DNA of 64,000 nt from Rhizobium etli CFN 42 (lineage in GTDB: Bacteria; Pseudomonadota; Alphaproteobacteria; Rhizobiales; Rhizobiaceae). The DNA lies in assembly GCF_000092045.1 (NCBI RefSeq), contig NC_007761.1:1119001-1183000 (forward strand), read 5' to 3'. Every line of letters starts with the position of its first letter. The first letter of the stretch is position 1. This document shows positions 8,246 through 16,167 of the stretch, in pieces. Under the pieces are notes generated by a model, which made no database searches, had not been told where the DNA came from, and saw nothing but the letters and a program-made list of their open reading frames with translations. A program made the position numbers and the translations under genes.

Positions 8246-9084
8246 TCTTCGCCCTCACTTTCATGACGGGATCTGGGACGGTTTCCTTCCAGCGCTTCCA
8301 CGAAACGGATGACGTCACCGACCATGCCATCGTTGAAGATATCGTTGTGGCCGGCACCGTCATAGATCACCATGCGTTTGGGCTCGGGTGCGATCTCGTA
8401 CAGCGCCTGCCCTGAAGACAGCGGGATACTGTCATCAAGCCGGCCGTGGAGGAACAACTTCGGTTGTCTCACTTTGCCTATGTTGAGGTCCGACCGAAAG
8501 GGATCCTTGAGAAGAAGCTGGACCGGGAGGTACGGATAATGCCTCTGCGCAACCGACAGAACCGACAGGTACGGCGAGACGAGAATGACGCCTGCGGCCG
8601 GCCTTTGCGCGGCCGTGTTCACCGCAACGCCGGTGCCAAGTGACCGCCCCATCACGACGATCTCGCTTCCGTCGTGTGCCGAAAGCCAGTTGAACGCGGC
8701 GATGCCGTCCGTCAGCAGCCCCTGCTCGCTGGGTGAGCCGGTCGATCCGGGATAGCCCCGATAGGAAATCGCCAGCAATCCAATCCTGTGCGCGGCTAGC
8801 GCCTGTGCGAGAAACGCGTAATTGTCGACGCGGTCGCCGTTTCCGAAAAAGAGCAGCACGCAGGGCTTGTCGCTGTCGCCCTGGCTGTACAGTCCCTGAA
8901 GCATCTCCCCGTCGGGCGTCTTGACATGGACCGACTCGCCCCAGCGCGCCTGCTCCGCAACAGGTGCGGCGCCAGCTCCGGGAAAAAGCAGGGTTCTCTG
9001 AGAAAAATAGAGCAGGCCGACGACCGCCATGTAGGCGACGACCGCCATCAGCGGCAAGATCAGCAAGTACCTTGTGGTGCTCAC
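8215..9084 (-). CDS. Membrane-anchored alpha/beta hydrolase (ABHD13/Bem46-like)
   Basis: A single N-terminal transmembrane segment (YLLILPLMAVVAYMAVVGLLYF) precedes a serine hydrolase domain. Visible landmarks are the oxyanion region LLFFGNGDRVDNY, the nucleophile elbow MGRSLGTGVAV (Ser), the acid loop HGRLDDSIPL (Asp) and the terminal GAGHNDIF (His). The order and spacing fit the Bem46/ABHD13 group of periplasm-facing hydrolases with unknown substrate. The open frame continues upstream to 9183, but that part is Arg/Cys-rich and unlike the family; GTG 9084 just before the membrane segment is my start, with moderate certainty. It overlaps the 3' end of the ABM gene on the other strand. Confidence 0.75.
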   Translation of the reverse strand: MSTTRYLLILPLMAVVAYMAVVGLLYFSQRTLLFPGAGAAPVAEQARWGESVHVKTPDGEMLQGLYSQGDSDKPCVLLFFGNGDRVDNYAFLAQALAAHRIGLLAISYRGYPGSTGSPSEQGLLTDGIAAFNWLSAHDGSEIVVMGRSLGTGVAVNTAAQRPAAGVILVSPYLSVLSVAQRHYPYLPVQLLLKDPFRSDLNIGKVRQPKLFLHGRLDDSIPLSSGQALYEIAPEPKRMVIYDGAGHNDIFNDGMVGDVIRFVEALEGNRPRSRHESEGEDHSGGSASNP

Positions 9085-9283
9085 GACAGAATCTACCCGC
9101 CGGTTTGGCAATGCCCAGGACGCTTTGCAGCAACGCGGCCCATTACGGCGGGTGCGCTCGGCATAGCGACAATATAGGCACAAATCGTTGCTGCGGAAAA
9201 GAGGTCAAAAGACGACGACGTTCTCAGCGAGACTTCGGCGGCAGCGCCTTTTAAACCGGCAATAGCCCTTCGCGCATGCCCTC

Positions 9284-9889
9284 TCAGGCTGGGAAGGGGT
9301 TTTGCCACGCATCCAGTTCTTCAAGCCGTGCGTACCACTTCTGGATATGCCGGAATTCGGCGAGTGGTATGTCGGCAGCTGTTGCATAAGGAAGTGCAGC
9401 CGCCAGTGCGAAATCCGCCACGGTCAGTGTCTTCCCGACGGCGACGCGATTGATGGCCAGATGATCGTCGAGCACGCGACCATGGAGCCGAAAACTCGTC
9501 TTCGCATCTTCGATCACGGCGGCGTCAGGTTCTCCGCCGAACAACGGCTTGATCATGGTTTCAAACCACAGCGTTGCCCCGTGCCGGGTGAAATGGCTGG
9601 CATCCCAGCTCAACCAGCGCAAAACGTCGATCTGCCGGTGGTCATGCGGCCAGAAGTCCGATGCAACTGTATCAGACAGCCTGCACATGATGGCGTTCGC
9701 TTCCCATAAAGTCCCGGCATCCTCCTGCAGCACCGGGACTTTCCCGTTCGGGTTCAGCGCCAGGAATTCCGCGCTGCGCTGTTCTCCGCTTGCCAGATCA
9801 ACCCTGACGAACTCGACGTCGGCTTGAAGAAAACGAGCGGCGGCGCAGGCCTTCCGCGGATTGAGCGTCTCGCAATAGTAAAGCTTCAT
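9284..9889 (-). CDS. Glutathione S-transferase family protein
   Basis: The protein is about 201 aa. Its N-terminal thioredoxin-like domain has MKLYYCETLNPRKACAAARF, the cis-Pro motif NGKVPVLQED and the glutathione-contacting WEANAIMCRL. The all-alpha C-terminal domain has the N-capping box VGKTLTVADFALAA. The family conjugates glutathione to electrophiles or reduces peroxides in the cytoplasm. Start: AAGGCGGCG precedes ATG 9889; an upstream ATG at 9904 overlaps the stop of the AHSA1 gene and would only add five residues. It is the third gene of an ArsR-AHSA1-GST unit, so it is likely under the same ArsR control. Confidence 0.8.
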   Translation of the reverse strand: MKLYYCETLNPRKACAAARFLQADVEFVRVDLASGEQRSAEFLALNPNGKVPVLQEDAGTLWEANAIMCRLSDTVASDFWPHDHRQIDVLRWLSWDASHFTRHGATLWFETMIKPLFGGEPDAAVIEDAKTSFRLHGRVLDDHLAINRVAVGKTLTVADFALAAALPYATAADIPLAEFRHIQKWYARLEELDAWQNPFPA

Positions 9890-9896
9890 CGCCGCC

Positions 9897-10382
9897 TTAC
9901 GCATGGTTCAGCCCTTCGGATCCGGTCCCGAGAAAAGAGCTCAATCGCTCGAAACTTTGCGACCAACCGGATTCATGACCCTCAAGTGACGATACGCTTG
10001 CAAATCCGCTCTGCCGAAAAGTCATTTCCGTGCCTCCGTCGCTTTCCCGCAACGTGATGGTGACGATCGTTTCGGGGCTGGTTTCGCCCGCCCCGGTCTC
10101 CCAGGCATGCGTGAAGACAAGCCGGTGCGGCGGCTCGACCTCCAGATATTTTCCGCCGACCCAATGCTCTTCTCCATCCGGTGCGATCAGACAGGCGCGG
10201 TGTCTGCCGCCGGGCCAGGCTTCAAGTCTGTCGCCCACCGCCTTGAAGCCGTGAGGACCACACCATTGCGCCAAGGCTTTCGGGTCGGTCCATGCCCTGA
10301 AAACGAGATCGCATGGGGCATCGAACCTTCGCACGAGAACCAGGTCACGGCTGTTGTCGCTGGCGGTCTCCGGATTGGTCAT
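9897..10382 (-). CDS. SRPBCC/AHSA1-domain protein
   Basis: The protein is 161 aa. It has the Activator-of-Hsp90-like START-type fold: LVLVRRFDAPCDLVFRAWTD, ALAQWCGPHGF, then HWVGGKYLEVEPPHRLVFTH and TIVTITLRESDGGTEMTF. Family knowledge: bacterial AHSA1 proteins bind hydrophobic ligands and are commonly encoded next to an ArsR regulator; their substrates are mostly unknown. The start codon overlaps the stop of the upstream ArsR gene (ATGA, 10379-10382), which indicates translational coupling. A second, independent ArsR-AHSA1 pair lies 1 kb away. Confidence 0.8.
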   Translation of the reverse strand: MTNPETASDNSRDLVLVRRFDAPCDLVFRAWTDPKALAQWCGPHGFKAVGDRLEAWPGGRHRACLIAPDGEEHWVGGKYLEVEPPHRLVFTHAWETGAGETSPETIVTITLRESDGGTEMTFRQSGFASVSSLEGHESGWSQSFERLSSFLGTGSEGLNHA

Positions 10383-10708
10383 TTTTCGTTTCCTTGTACC
10401 TTGGACAAATAATCATCGAGGCGGTCGAAGCTTTGATCCCAGAAGCGTCTGTAATCGGCGACCCAATCAGCAATTGTCTTCAAGGCTGCCGGCTCGAGGA
10501 TGCGGGGACGCGAATTCGCTTCCCGGCCAGAGCGGATCAAGCCGGCCTGCTCCAGGACCTTGAGATGCTTTGATATGGCGGGCTGAGACAACTCGAAGGG
10601 ATCGGCAAGTTCGGCCACGGTCGCTTTGCCGTTGGCGAGCCGCGCGAGAATTGCTCTCCGTGTGGGGTCGGAGAGCGCAGAGAAAATCGCATCAAGCCGG
10701 TCGTCCAT
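10379..10708 (-). CDS. ArsR-family transcriptional regulator (AHSA1-linked, first module)
   Basis: The protein is 109 aa with a winged helix-turn-helix: IFSALSDPTRRAILARLANG, VAELADPFELSQPAISKHLKVLEQAGLI and a wing with RSGREANSRPR. There is no Cys cluster for metal binding, which fits the non-metal ArsR group associated with AHSA1 proteins. The C-terminal WVADYRRFWDQSFDRLDDYL is typical of that group. It heads the operon ArsR-AHSA1-GST. A near-perfect 22-bp palindrome 8 bases before its start is the likely autoregulatory operator. Confidence 0.85.
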   Translation of the reverse strand: MDDRLDAIFSALSDPTRRAILARLANGKATVAELADPFELSQPAISKHLKVLEQAGLIRSGREANSRPRILEPAALKTIADWVADYRRFWDQSFDRLDDYLSKVQGNEK

Positions 10709-10715
10709 GAATCAC

Positions 10716-10737
10716 CATTTAGCTATATAGCCAAATG
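10716..10737. promoter_or_regulatory. Palindromic operator of the first ArsR module
   Basis: A 22-bp inverted repeat centred on GCTATATAGC with flanking CATTT and AAATG has one mismatched pair in eleven. It sits 8-29 bases upstream of the ArsR start, where repressor binding would block the promoter or early transcription. Assignment to ArsR is by position and symmetry. Confidence 0.65.
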
Positions 10738-10897
10738 GATATATTCGTTGTGGGGGAATGTCAAAGACTATTTTGTGCTGGATCGGCAATGGCAGGAAGA
10801 GACTCGACCCTCGGTGGGCAAGCGCGATGTCGTGCGCGGACCTGTAACCGCTCGCGACGTCGACCTCGACTGCACCTTTTTGGGGGCCGCCCCAGCC

Positions 10898-11314
10898 CTA
10901 CATCGGCGGCATCTTTTCGAAATTCGGCACGTCAGGGTCGACCCGGTCCCAGGCATGGCCGCGCGTGGTGTAGGTCACCAACTGCGGCCGATATCGCTCG
11001 GGCTCGTCGAGGCTGGCGGCGTGGATGGTGAAGAAATCGGGCATATAGGAGAAGGTCAGATAAACAGGCGCGCCGCAAGCCGGGCAGAAGCCGCGGGTTT
11101 TGACGTTGCCGTTGTCGGCGACCATCTGCCAGTGGCTGGCCTCGCCCTCAAGCTTCACCGCCTGGCGGCTCGGGAAGGTCAGATAGGATCCGTGGCCGGT
11201 GCCGCTCGTCAGCTGGCAGTCGCGGCACTGGCAGTCGTTCATCGCAATAGGCTCGGCCGAGATCTCGTAATGGATTGCGCCGCAGGCGCAGCCGCCGGTG
11301 TAAGGCTTGCTCAT
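10898..11314 (-). CDS. GFA-family (DUF636) zinc protein
   Basis: The protein is 138 aa. It has the glutathione-dependent formaldehyde-activating (GFA) zinc fold: GGCACGAIHYE, NDCQCRDCQLTSG and RGFCPACGAPVY provide the Cys ligands of two zinc sites. Family knowledge: most GFA-like proteins are of unknown reaction; only a few act on S-hydroxymethylglutathione or related thiols. It lies between the two ArsR-AHSA1 modules, 45 bases downstream of the second one, so it is probably the last gene of that operon. Confidence 0.8.
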   Translation of the reverse strand: MSKPYTGGCACGAIHYEISAEPIAMNDCQCRDCQLTSGTGHGSYLTFPSRQAVKLEGEASHWQMVADNGNVKTRGFCPACGAPVYLTFSYMPDFFTIHAASLDEPERYRPQLVTYTTRGHAWDRVDPDVPNFEKMPPM

Positions 11315-11359
11315 GTATTTCTCCTGATGAACTTGGACGGGACGCGGTCTTCGGTCGCC

Positions 11360-11824
11360 TCAGTCCTCGCCGCCGGCAAGGGCGCCGATATTCTTCACGA
11401 CCTTCTTCCAGCCTTCGCCCATTTTCCGGTAGGCGGTTTCATTCTTCGGCAGGACGAAGCCGGAATGGACGAGGCGCAGCCGGGTGCCGTTTCCGGCTCT
11501 GGAAAGAATGAAGGTGACGACGGTATCGAGCGGCGAGCCGTAGCCGGTATTGCCCGCATGCCCGCCTTTCCAGGCATAGGTGAGACGCTCGTTCGGCTTA
11601 ACCTCCAGCACCTGACAGTGAATGGTGCCGTCCCAGTCGCCGGCCGGCGTCGTCTGATAGGTGAAGCGCTTGCCCTCGATCGGCTCGAAACCGGCCGGCA
11701 TCATCAGCCAGCGGCCCATCAGCTCGGCGGTGGTCAGCGTTTTCCAGATTGTTTCAGGCGCGTGCGGGAACACTTCGTCGACGACGATCTCCTGCGTGTC
11801 GGGCTGCAATACGGTGTCGGTCAT
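11360..11824 (-). CDS. SRPBCC/AHSA1-domain protein (second module)
   Basis: The protein is 154 aa with an AHSA1 fold: VVDEVFPHAPETIWKTLTT, LMGRWLMMPAGFEP, VLEVKPNERLTYAWKGG and VTFILSRAGNGTRLRLVHSGF. The C-terminal GEGWKKVVKNI matches the family end helix. It overlaps the upstream ArsR gene by four bases (ATGA at 11821-11824), as in the first module. The pair is a paralogue of 10379-10708 plus 9897-10382 but clearly diverged, so this is an old duplication or a separate acquisition rather than a recent tandem copy. Confidence 0.8.
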   Translation of the reverse strand: MTDTVLQPDTQEIVVDEVFPHAPETIWKTLTTAELMGRWLMMPAGFEPIEGKRFTYQTTPAGDWDGTIHCQVLEVKPNERLTYAWKGGHAGNTGYGSPLDTVVTFILSRAGNGTRLRLVHSGFVLPKNETAYRKMGEGWKKVVKNIGALAGGED

Positions 11825-12150
11825 GGATCGATTTCCTTCAGCAAGGTTCTGAGATCAGCAAAACGTTCGCGCCAGAATGTGCCGTAATGGCTCATCCAGT
11901 CGACAAGCGGCGCAAGCCCCTCAGGCTCGGCGCGGTAATAGACCTTACGGCCCTCGGGGCGCTCAGTGACCAGTCCCGCCAGCTTCAGCGCCTTGAGGTG
12001 CTGCGAGACGGCGCCCTGAGTGACGGTGCTTGCCCGCGTCAGCTCGACGACGGTGATCTCATCGGAGTTGACGATCTGCTCGAACACGGCCCGCCGGGTG
12101 GGATCGGCAAGGGCGCGCATGATGGTGGTGATGGGGGCGGTCTGGATCAT
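11821..12150 (-). CDS. ArsR-family transcriptional regulator (AHSA1-linked, second module)
   Basis: The protein is 109 aa from ATG 12150: IMRALADPTRRAVFEQIVN, ITVVELTRASTVTQGAVSQHLKALKLAGLV, a wing RPEGRKVYYRAEP and a C-terminal WMSHYGTFWRERFADL. No metal-ligand Cys are present. The frame is open further upstream to 12279, but that sequence covers the operator and is not regulator-like. It begins the ArsR-AHSA1-GFA operon. A perfect inverted repeat is found 19-34 bases upstream of this start. Confidence 0.85.
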   Translation of the reverse strand: MIQTAPITTIMRALADPTRRAVFEQIVNSDEITVVELTRASTVTQGAVSQHLKALKLAGLVTERPEGRKVYYRAEPEGLAPLVDWMSHYGTFWRERFADLRTLLKEIDP

Positions 12151-12168
12151 GAAGAAATCAATAGCGCG

Positions 12169-12194
12169 GACTAATTGATTAGTCAAGGCTAATT
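12169..12194. promoter_or_regulatory. Operator of the second ArsR module
   Basis: GACTAATTGATTAGTC (12169-12184) is a perfect 7-bp inverted repeat around TG, followed by an extra CTAATT half-site at 12189. The location just upstream of the ArsR start suits autorepression. The half-site differs from the operator core of the first module, so the two regulators probably do not cross-regulate. Confidence 0.65.
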
Positions 12195-12344
12195 GGTAGC
12201 TGGGGCCGAAAGGCGATGCCCGTTGTTTGATCAGCCCTATGACGGCACCTTGCGTCTGCGCTCGCCACCGTGATCGCACCCGATTTCGAGCCGGGCCGGA
12301 ACCGCGTCAGACCTGCGAAGTTTGCGAAACGAGGAGAATTCCAC

Positions 12345-12647
12345 GTGCATTTGATACAATTGTTTATTCCGGCAGCGCCGCGAGCGGCGATCGACATCGA
12401 AGACATTATCGCGGCAATTCAGCGCGAGATGACGGAGCGCCATGGCGGGGTGACGGCATATCTCAATTCCCCCGCAAAAGGGCTTTGGTCCAATGATGAG
12501 GGCACTGAAGAAGATACCGTCATCGTGATCGAAGTCATGGTCGGCAGTCTCGATCGGGTGTGGTGGCGCCAATACCGGCGCGAACTCGAGCAGCTGCTCG
12601 GCCAGGATGAACTGCTCGTGCGGGCAGTTCCGGTCGAAACGCTCTGA
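12345..12647 (+). CDS. Conserved hypothetical protein, 100 aa
   Basis: Start: GTG 12345 is preceded by GAGGAG at eight bases spacing, giving MHLIQLFIPAAPRAAIDIED. The sequence has an amphipathic helix with QREMTERHGGVTAYL, then TVIVIEVMVGSLDRVWW and RRELEQLLGQDELLVRAVPVE. The alternating beta-alpha-beta layout is a small ferredoxin-like or ACT-like fold in outline. I do not recognise a named family. It ends 16 bases before the Asp-box protein on the same strand, so the two are probably co-transcribed. Confidence 0.6.
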   Translation: MHLIQLFIPAAPRAAIDIEDIIAAIQREMTERHGGVTAYLNSPAKGLWSNDEGTEEDTVIVIEVMVGSLDRVWWRQYRRELEQLLGQDELLVRAVPVETL

Positions 12648-12663
12648 CCGCCTGGAAGCCTCC

Positions 12664-13917
12664 ATGGACATGCAATTGCGCCATCTTGAAATCTACCGCA
12701 GACAGGATGAGTTCGCAGCCTGGCCGGCAAATTATGGTCTCTGGTCCTGGGGTGACGAAATCGTCGTCGTCTTCGCGCGCGGCAAACTCGGAGCGAAGGG
12801 GGAGTTGCACGAACTGGATCGTGATTATCCATTCGTACCGTGGCAGGCACGCAGCCTGGACGGAGGACTGACATGGATGGGCGAGCCGTTCTGCGGCCAA
12901 GTCCCGGGTGGGCTCTCGCTTTCGGCCGACGAGCACCTGAACGCCGATCTCAAGATTCGTCCCCATCTGTCGGTCCGTGATGACCTCTTCCTTCTGGATG
13001 AACCCATAGACTTTCTCGATCCTGAGACGATCGTGATGTGCGCCAGAACCGATGTGCAAGGTGACGCTGTCAGCTGGTTCTATGTCAGTCGGGATCGATG
13101 CCTGACATGGCAAGGTCCATACCGTTTCGCCGGTTTGCATCTTCCGATCTCGGCGCGCACCGATATCGTTCCTCTTGGCAGAGACCATGCGCTCTTCATG
13201 CTCAGCACCTCCAAAGAGGACGGTGCGGAAGGCAGAGTGTTCTGCGCGCGCACCGGCGACGGCGGGCGCAGCTTCGTCCTTCAAGGCTTTGTCGGCCCGG
13301 AACCTGAGGGCTATTCGATCATGCCGGCCTCGACGGCACTTTCCGGTGGCGCCATGCTGACCTTGACGCGCTGCATGGGGAGGGGAGGTGGCAAGGGTTG
13401 GATAGAAGCCTTCACCTCCCACGACGAAGGGAAGACCTGGACGCGGAAAGGCTGCATCGTCGACGACACGGGCAGCAATGGCAATCCGCCAGCGCTCGGA
13501 CGGATCGAAGGCATGCTACTCGTCGTCTACGGCTACCGTGATCCGCCATTTGGTATCAGGATGCGCATGAGTTTCGATGACGGCCAGACATGGGGCGCCG
13601 AAAGGGTCATCCGGAGCGATGGCGGCACGGCTGATCTCGGTTATCCCAGAATAGTAAAACGCGGTGAGGGATCCCTGCTCGCCGTCTACTACTTCAACGA
13701 TGGCGACAGGGAGGAGCGTTACGTCGCAGCGTCTATTGTCACGCCCGCCAAAGATCAACAAGGAGCCGAGGACGGCGCTGCTTCATTGCAGCCGCAGTTG
13801 GGAGCCCCATCATGCCATCATGGGCCGAAGAGGAACGTTTCAAGCGCGTTCGGGGAACAAAGCGGGGAACCTGTGGTTCGGGGGCGCGGCAGTCGCCGCC
13901 ACGACATGGGAGGTTAA
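12664..13917 (+). CDS. Asp-box (BNR/sialidase-fold) protein
   Basis: The protein is 417 aa. Five Asp-box turns are visible: SLDGGLTW, SRDRCLTW, TGDGGRSF, SHDEGKTW and SFDDGQTW, the structural signature of a six-bladed sialidase-type beta-propeller. No signal peptide is visible, so it is likely cytoplasmic. The catalytic Arg triad and Tyr/Glu pair of true sialidases could not be assigned. The last ~55 residues after VAASIVTPAKDQQ are low-complexity and Arg/Gly-rich and run almost to the next gene, so the ancestral stop may have been lost. Confidence 0.7.
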   Translation: MDMQLRHLEIYRRQDEFAAWPANYGLWSWGDEIVVVFARGKLGAKGELHELDRDYPFVPWQARSLDGGLTWMGEPFCGQVPGGLSLSADEHLNADLKIRPHLSVRDDLFLLDEPIDFLDPETIVMCARTDVQGDAVSWFYVSRDRCLTWQGPYRFAGLHLPISARTDIVPLGRDHALFMLSTSKEDGAEGRVFCARTGDGGRSFVLQGFVGPEPEGYSIMPASTALSGGAMLTLTRCMGRGGGKGWIEAFTSHDEGKTWTRKGCIVDDTGSNGNPPALGRIEGMLLVVYGYRDPPFGIRMRMSFDDGQTWGAERVIRSDGGTADLGYPRIVKRGEGSLLAVYYFNDGDREERYVAASIVTPAKDQQGAEDGAASLQPQLGAPSCHHGPKRNVSSAFGEQSGEPVVRGRGSRRHDMGG

Positions 13918-13919
13918 AC

Positions 13920-14486
13920 ATGCAAAACGATTTCACAGATCCGGCAGGAAGAAGCGCGTCGGCGCAGACACCGTCCTCATCCCCAGGTTTCGGTTCTTCG
14001 CCGGGGACGCGCACGTCCATTTCCGATCTGGAAGCGAAGGTGAGCGAAGATGTTTCCGCCGCCAAGGAAACAATCAAGGAAGGCGCCGACACTGCCGTCG
14101 AGAAGGCCAAGGAAGTCATTTCCGAACGCACCAGCTTCGCTGCTCGCCAGGTCGGCGGCGTTGCAACGGCACTTGAGAAAGCGGGCGCCGAAATGGAAAG
14201 CTCCGGTCAGGCAGAGGTCGGACGATACGCCAAGCAAATCGGGCGGAGCGTGCGCACTGTCGCTCGGCGGATGGAAGGCAAGGACATCGGCGAAATCGCC
14301 ACCATGGCAGAGGATTTCGGGCGCAAGCAACCGCTCGCCTTTCTCGGGATAGCCGCACTAGCCGGCCTGGCGGCAAGCCGCTTCCTGACAGCCTCCGCGA
14401 AAAGGCAAACAGCTGCCGCGCCGCGTGAGCCATCGATTGGCCTCCGCCCCGGCACCGCAACGACCGGAGGCGAAAACAATGGCTAA
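13920..14486 (+). CDS. Nutrient-deprivation-induced-type protein with long amphipathic helix
   Basis: The protein is 188 aa. Residues ~1-32 are disordered and Ser/Pro-rich. A long charged helix follows with AAKETIKEGADTAVEKAKEV. A single hydrophobic segment LAFLGIAALAGLAASRFLTAS lies near the C-terminus. This layout is the one annotated in rhizobia as nutrient deprivation-induced protein and resembles membrane-tethered CsbD/LEA-like stress proteins. Start: GGGAGG six bases before ATG 13920. It is the first gene of a tight three-gene operon, overlapping the holin-X gene by eight bases. A role in envelope protection under starvation is inferred from the family name and the company it keeps. Confidence 0.65.
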   Translation: MQNDFTDPAGRSASAQTPSSSPGFGSSPGTRTSISDLEAKVSEDVSAAKETIKEGADTAVEKAKEVISERTSFAARQVGGVATALEKAGAEMESSGQAEVGRYAKQIGRSVRTVARRMEGKDIGEIATMAEDFGRKQPLAFLGIAALAGLAASRFLTASAKRQTAAAPREPSIGLRPGTATTGGENNG

Positions 14487-14895
14487 ATCGTCAGAAAACA
14501 CCCCCCTCTCCGAGCTCGTCAGTGGCCTCGTTGGTGATGTCACCGGCCTGCTTCGCAAGGAAATCGATCTTGCCAAGACGGAAGCTTCGGAAAAACTTTC
14601 GCAGGCGCTCAGCGGCGTGGAGATTCTCCTGTTCGGCTTGGTCCTGGCAATCGGGGCGGTCGGCGTGCTGCTGAGTGCCCTTGTCGGCGGTCTCGCGGCC
14701 TTCCTCGTGACACAGGGATTTACCGAAACCACTGCCAGTGCGCTCGCCTCGCTGATCATCGGCATCATCATCGCCGGCATCGCGTGGGCATTGGTCTCCC
14801 GGGGCCTCGCCGCACTTCGCGGCAACAACTTGACACTGGATCGAACTGCAACCTCGCTTCGCCGCGACGTTGATGTTGTGAAGGACAAAATCTGA
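14479..14895 (+). CDS. Phage-holin-superfamily (Holin-X, PF07332-like) membrane protein
   Basis: The protein is 138 aa. An N-terminal amphipathic stretch (LSELVSGLVGDVTGLLRKEIDLAKTE, shortened here as LVGDVTGLLRKEIDLA) is followed by two long hydrophobic segments (ILLFGLVLAIGAVGVLLSAL and ALASLIIGIIIAGIAWALV) and a charged tail. This is the layout of actinobacterial/proteobacterial Holin-X proteins, which in bacteria are chromosomal inner-membrane proteins and not lysis genes. Its start overlaps the previous stop and its stop overlaps the DUF3618 start (ATGG/TGA at 14893-14897), so the three proteins are likely made together. Confidence 0.75.
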   Translation: MAKSSENTPLSELVSGLVGDVTGLLRKEIDLAKTEASEKLSQALSGVEILLFGLVLAIGAVGVLLSALVGGLAAFLVTQGFTETTASALASLIIGIIIAGIAWALVSRGLAALRGNNLTLDRTATSLRRDVDVVKDKI

Positions 14896-15905
14896 TGGAA
14901 AATTCAATGGAGAAAACATCGGCCGAGCTTCAGCGGGAGATCGACCAGGACCGCCGCCGGATAGGAGACCGGATTGACGCGATCCAGGAACGGATGTCGC
15001 CGGGCCAGCTCATCGACGAGGTCATCGCATACGCCAAGGGAAGCGGCGGCGCAGAGTATGTCAGCAATCTTGGCCACGCGCTCAAGGCGAACCCTCTGCC
15101 GGTCGCGCTGATGGGCGTGAGCCTCGCCTGGCTGATGGCAAAAGGCAGTCCGTCGTCAGGCGACATAACGACCTGGAGGGAGGATCCTGAATATCCGCTT
15201 TATCCGGCGACCGGCCAGGTCCGCAGGATTGGTCCGCCGGCAATGGAAAACGGAGCGCGCTACAGCCATTTTGCCGACGAATCGGGCAAGAGGTTGAAGG
15301 CATTGACAGACGAAACAGGAGGTCGTGCCGGCCATTTCATGGACGAGGCGGGCAAGACCTATCGTGGCTTCGCCGACGCCAGCGGAAAACAGATCAGCCA
15401 GATCACCGACGAGACTGGTGCAATGCTCGACGCGGCAACCGGCTGGGCGGCGGAGAAATGGGAGCAGGCGAAAAGCGCCGCGAGCGAGCTCAGCGCCCGT
15501 GCCTCCGGCGCGGCGAGTTCGCTGTCGAGCCGATCCACTTCGGCGGCGACCAGTCTTCAGGAGCAAACGAGCAAACTCAATGAGGCGATCCTCACCCATT
15601 TCCGCGACCAGCCGCTAGTCGGCGGTGCTCTGGCTTTCGCGGTCGGTGCAGCGATCGGCGCGGCGCTGCCCCATACCGACACCGAGGATGAGTTGGTCGG
15701 CGAAGCCGCAGATAGCACTAGAGACAGCCTCAGCCGTCAGGCCCAGGACGCCGTCGCTCAGGGTAAAGAGGTAGCGTCGGAAGTCTATCACAAGGCCGTG
15801 GACGTGGCCTCCGATACTCATGATGCCGTCACGGAACGCGTGGTGGATGAAGCTGAAGCTTTCATAGATCGCAAGGATGGCCTCGGTGGAAGCGATCGGC
15901 GGTAG
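14895..15905 (+). CDS. DUF3618 domain protein with apolipoprotein-like helical repeats
   Basis: The protein is 336 aa. The N-terminus has the DUF3618 signature: LQREIDQDRRRIGDRIDAIQ then GQLIDEVIAYAKGSGG, followed by a hydrophobic segment (NPLPVALMGVSLAWLMA). Residues ~125-185 contain short repeats of the type DEsGkrlkaltDETGgraghFmDEAGKtyrgFaDASGK, spaced about 16-17 residues apart. A second hydrophobic Gly/Ala segment (GGALAFAVGAAIGAALP) and a long charged helix end the protein. Two membrane contacts plus helical repeats suggest a membrane-shaping or spacer function at the inner membrane. It is the last gene of the stress operon. Confidence 0.75.
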   Translation: MENSMEKTSAELQREIDQDRRRIGDRIDAIQERMSPGQLIDEVIAYAKGSGGAEYVSNLGHALKANPLPVALMGVSLAWLMAKGSPSSGDITTWREDPEYPLYPATGQVRRIGPPAMENGARYSHFADESGKRLKALTDETGGRAGHFMDEAGKTYRGFADASGKQISQITDETGAMLDAATGWAAEKWEQAKSAASELSARASGAASSLSSRSTSAATSLQEQTSKLNEAILTHFRDQPLVGGALAFAVGAAIGAALPHTDTEDELVGEAADSTRDSLSRQAQDAVAQGKEVASEVYHKAVDVASDTHDAVTERVVDEAEAFIDRKDGLGGSDRR

Positions 15906-15978
15906 AGGATCCGACCCGGTCGGCCAGGAAAGGTTCCACGCGGAAAGAGGCGCTGTCTGACTGATCCGCTTTCCCGTC

Positions 15979-16167
15979 TCAGATCGCCGTCTGCATGAGG
16001 TATGACGATTTTTCGACGGGAAGCCGCGCGACGATTTTCATCACGTGCGTGGGAGCGACATTGGGAACAGAGCTTACTCGTCCGTCTTTGTAGCGGACCC
16101 GCAAGAGGCAGGTTTGGCTGTCGTAATCAAGTTCGGCGATCGTCTTTGAATGCACCGGGAATAGCAT
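15979..16167 (-). CDS. KTSC-like small protein
   Basis: The protein is 62 aa. The sequence IAELDYDSQTCLLRVRYKDG, followed by a conserved end EKSSYLMQTAI, resembles the KTSC domain (a single-strand-rich module in small proteins and at the end of some lysyl-tRNA synthetases). The typical KTSC Lys-Thr-Ser-Cys order is only partly kept. Start: AAGGAGG nine bases before ATG 16167 strongly supports translation. It converges on the DUF3618 gene. The function is unknown. Confidence 0.6.
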   Translation of the reverse strand: MLFPVHSKTIAELDYDSQTCLLRVRYKDGRVSSVPNVAPTHVMKIVARLPVEKSSYLMQTAI

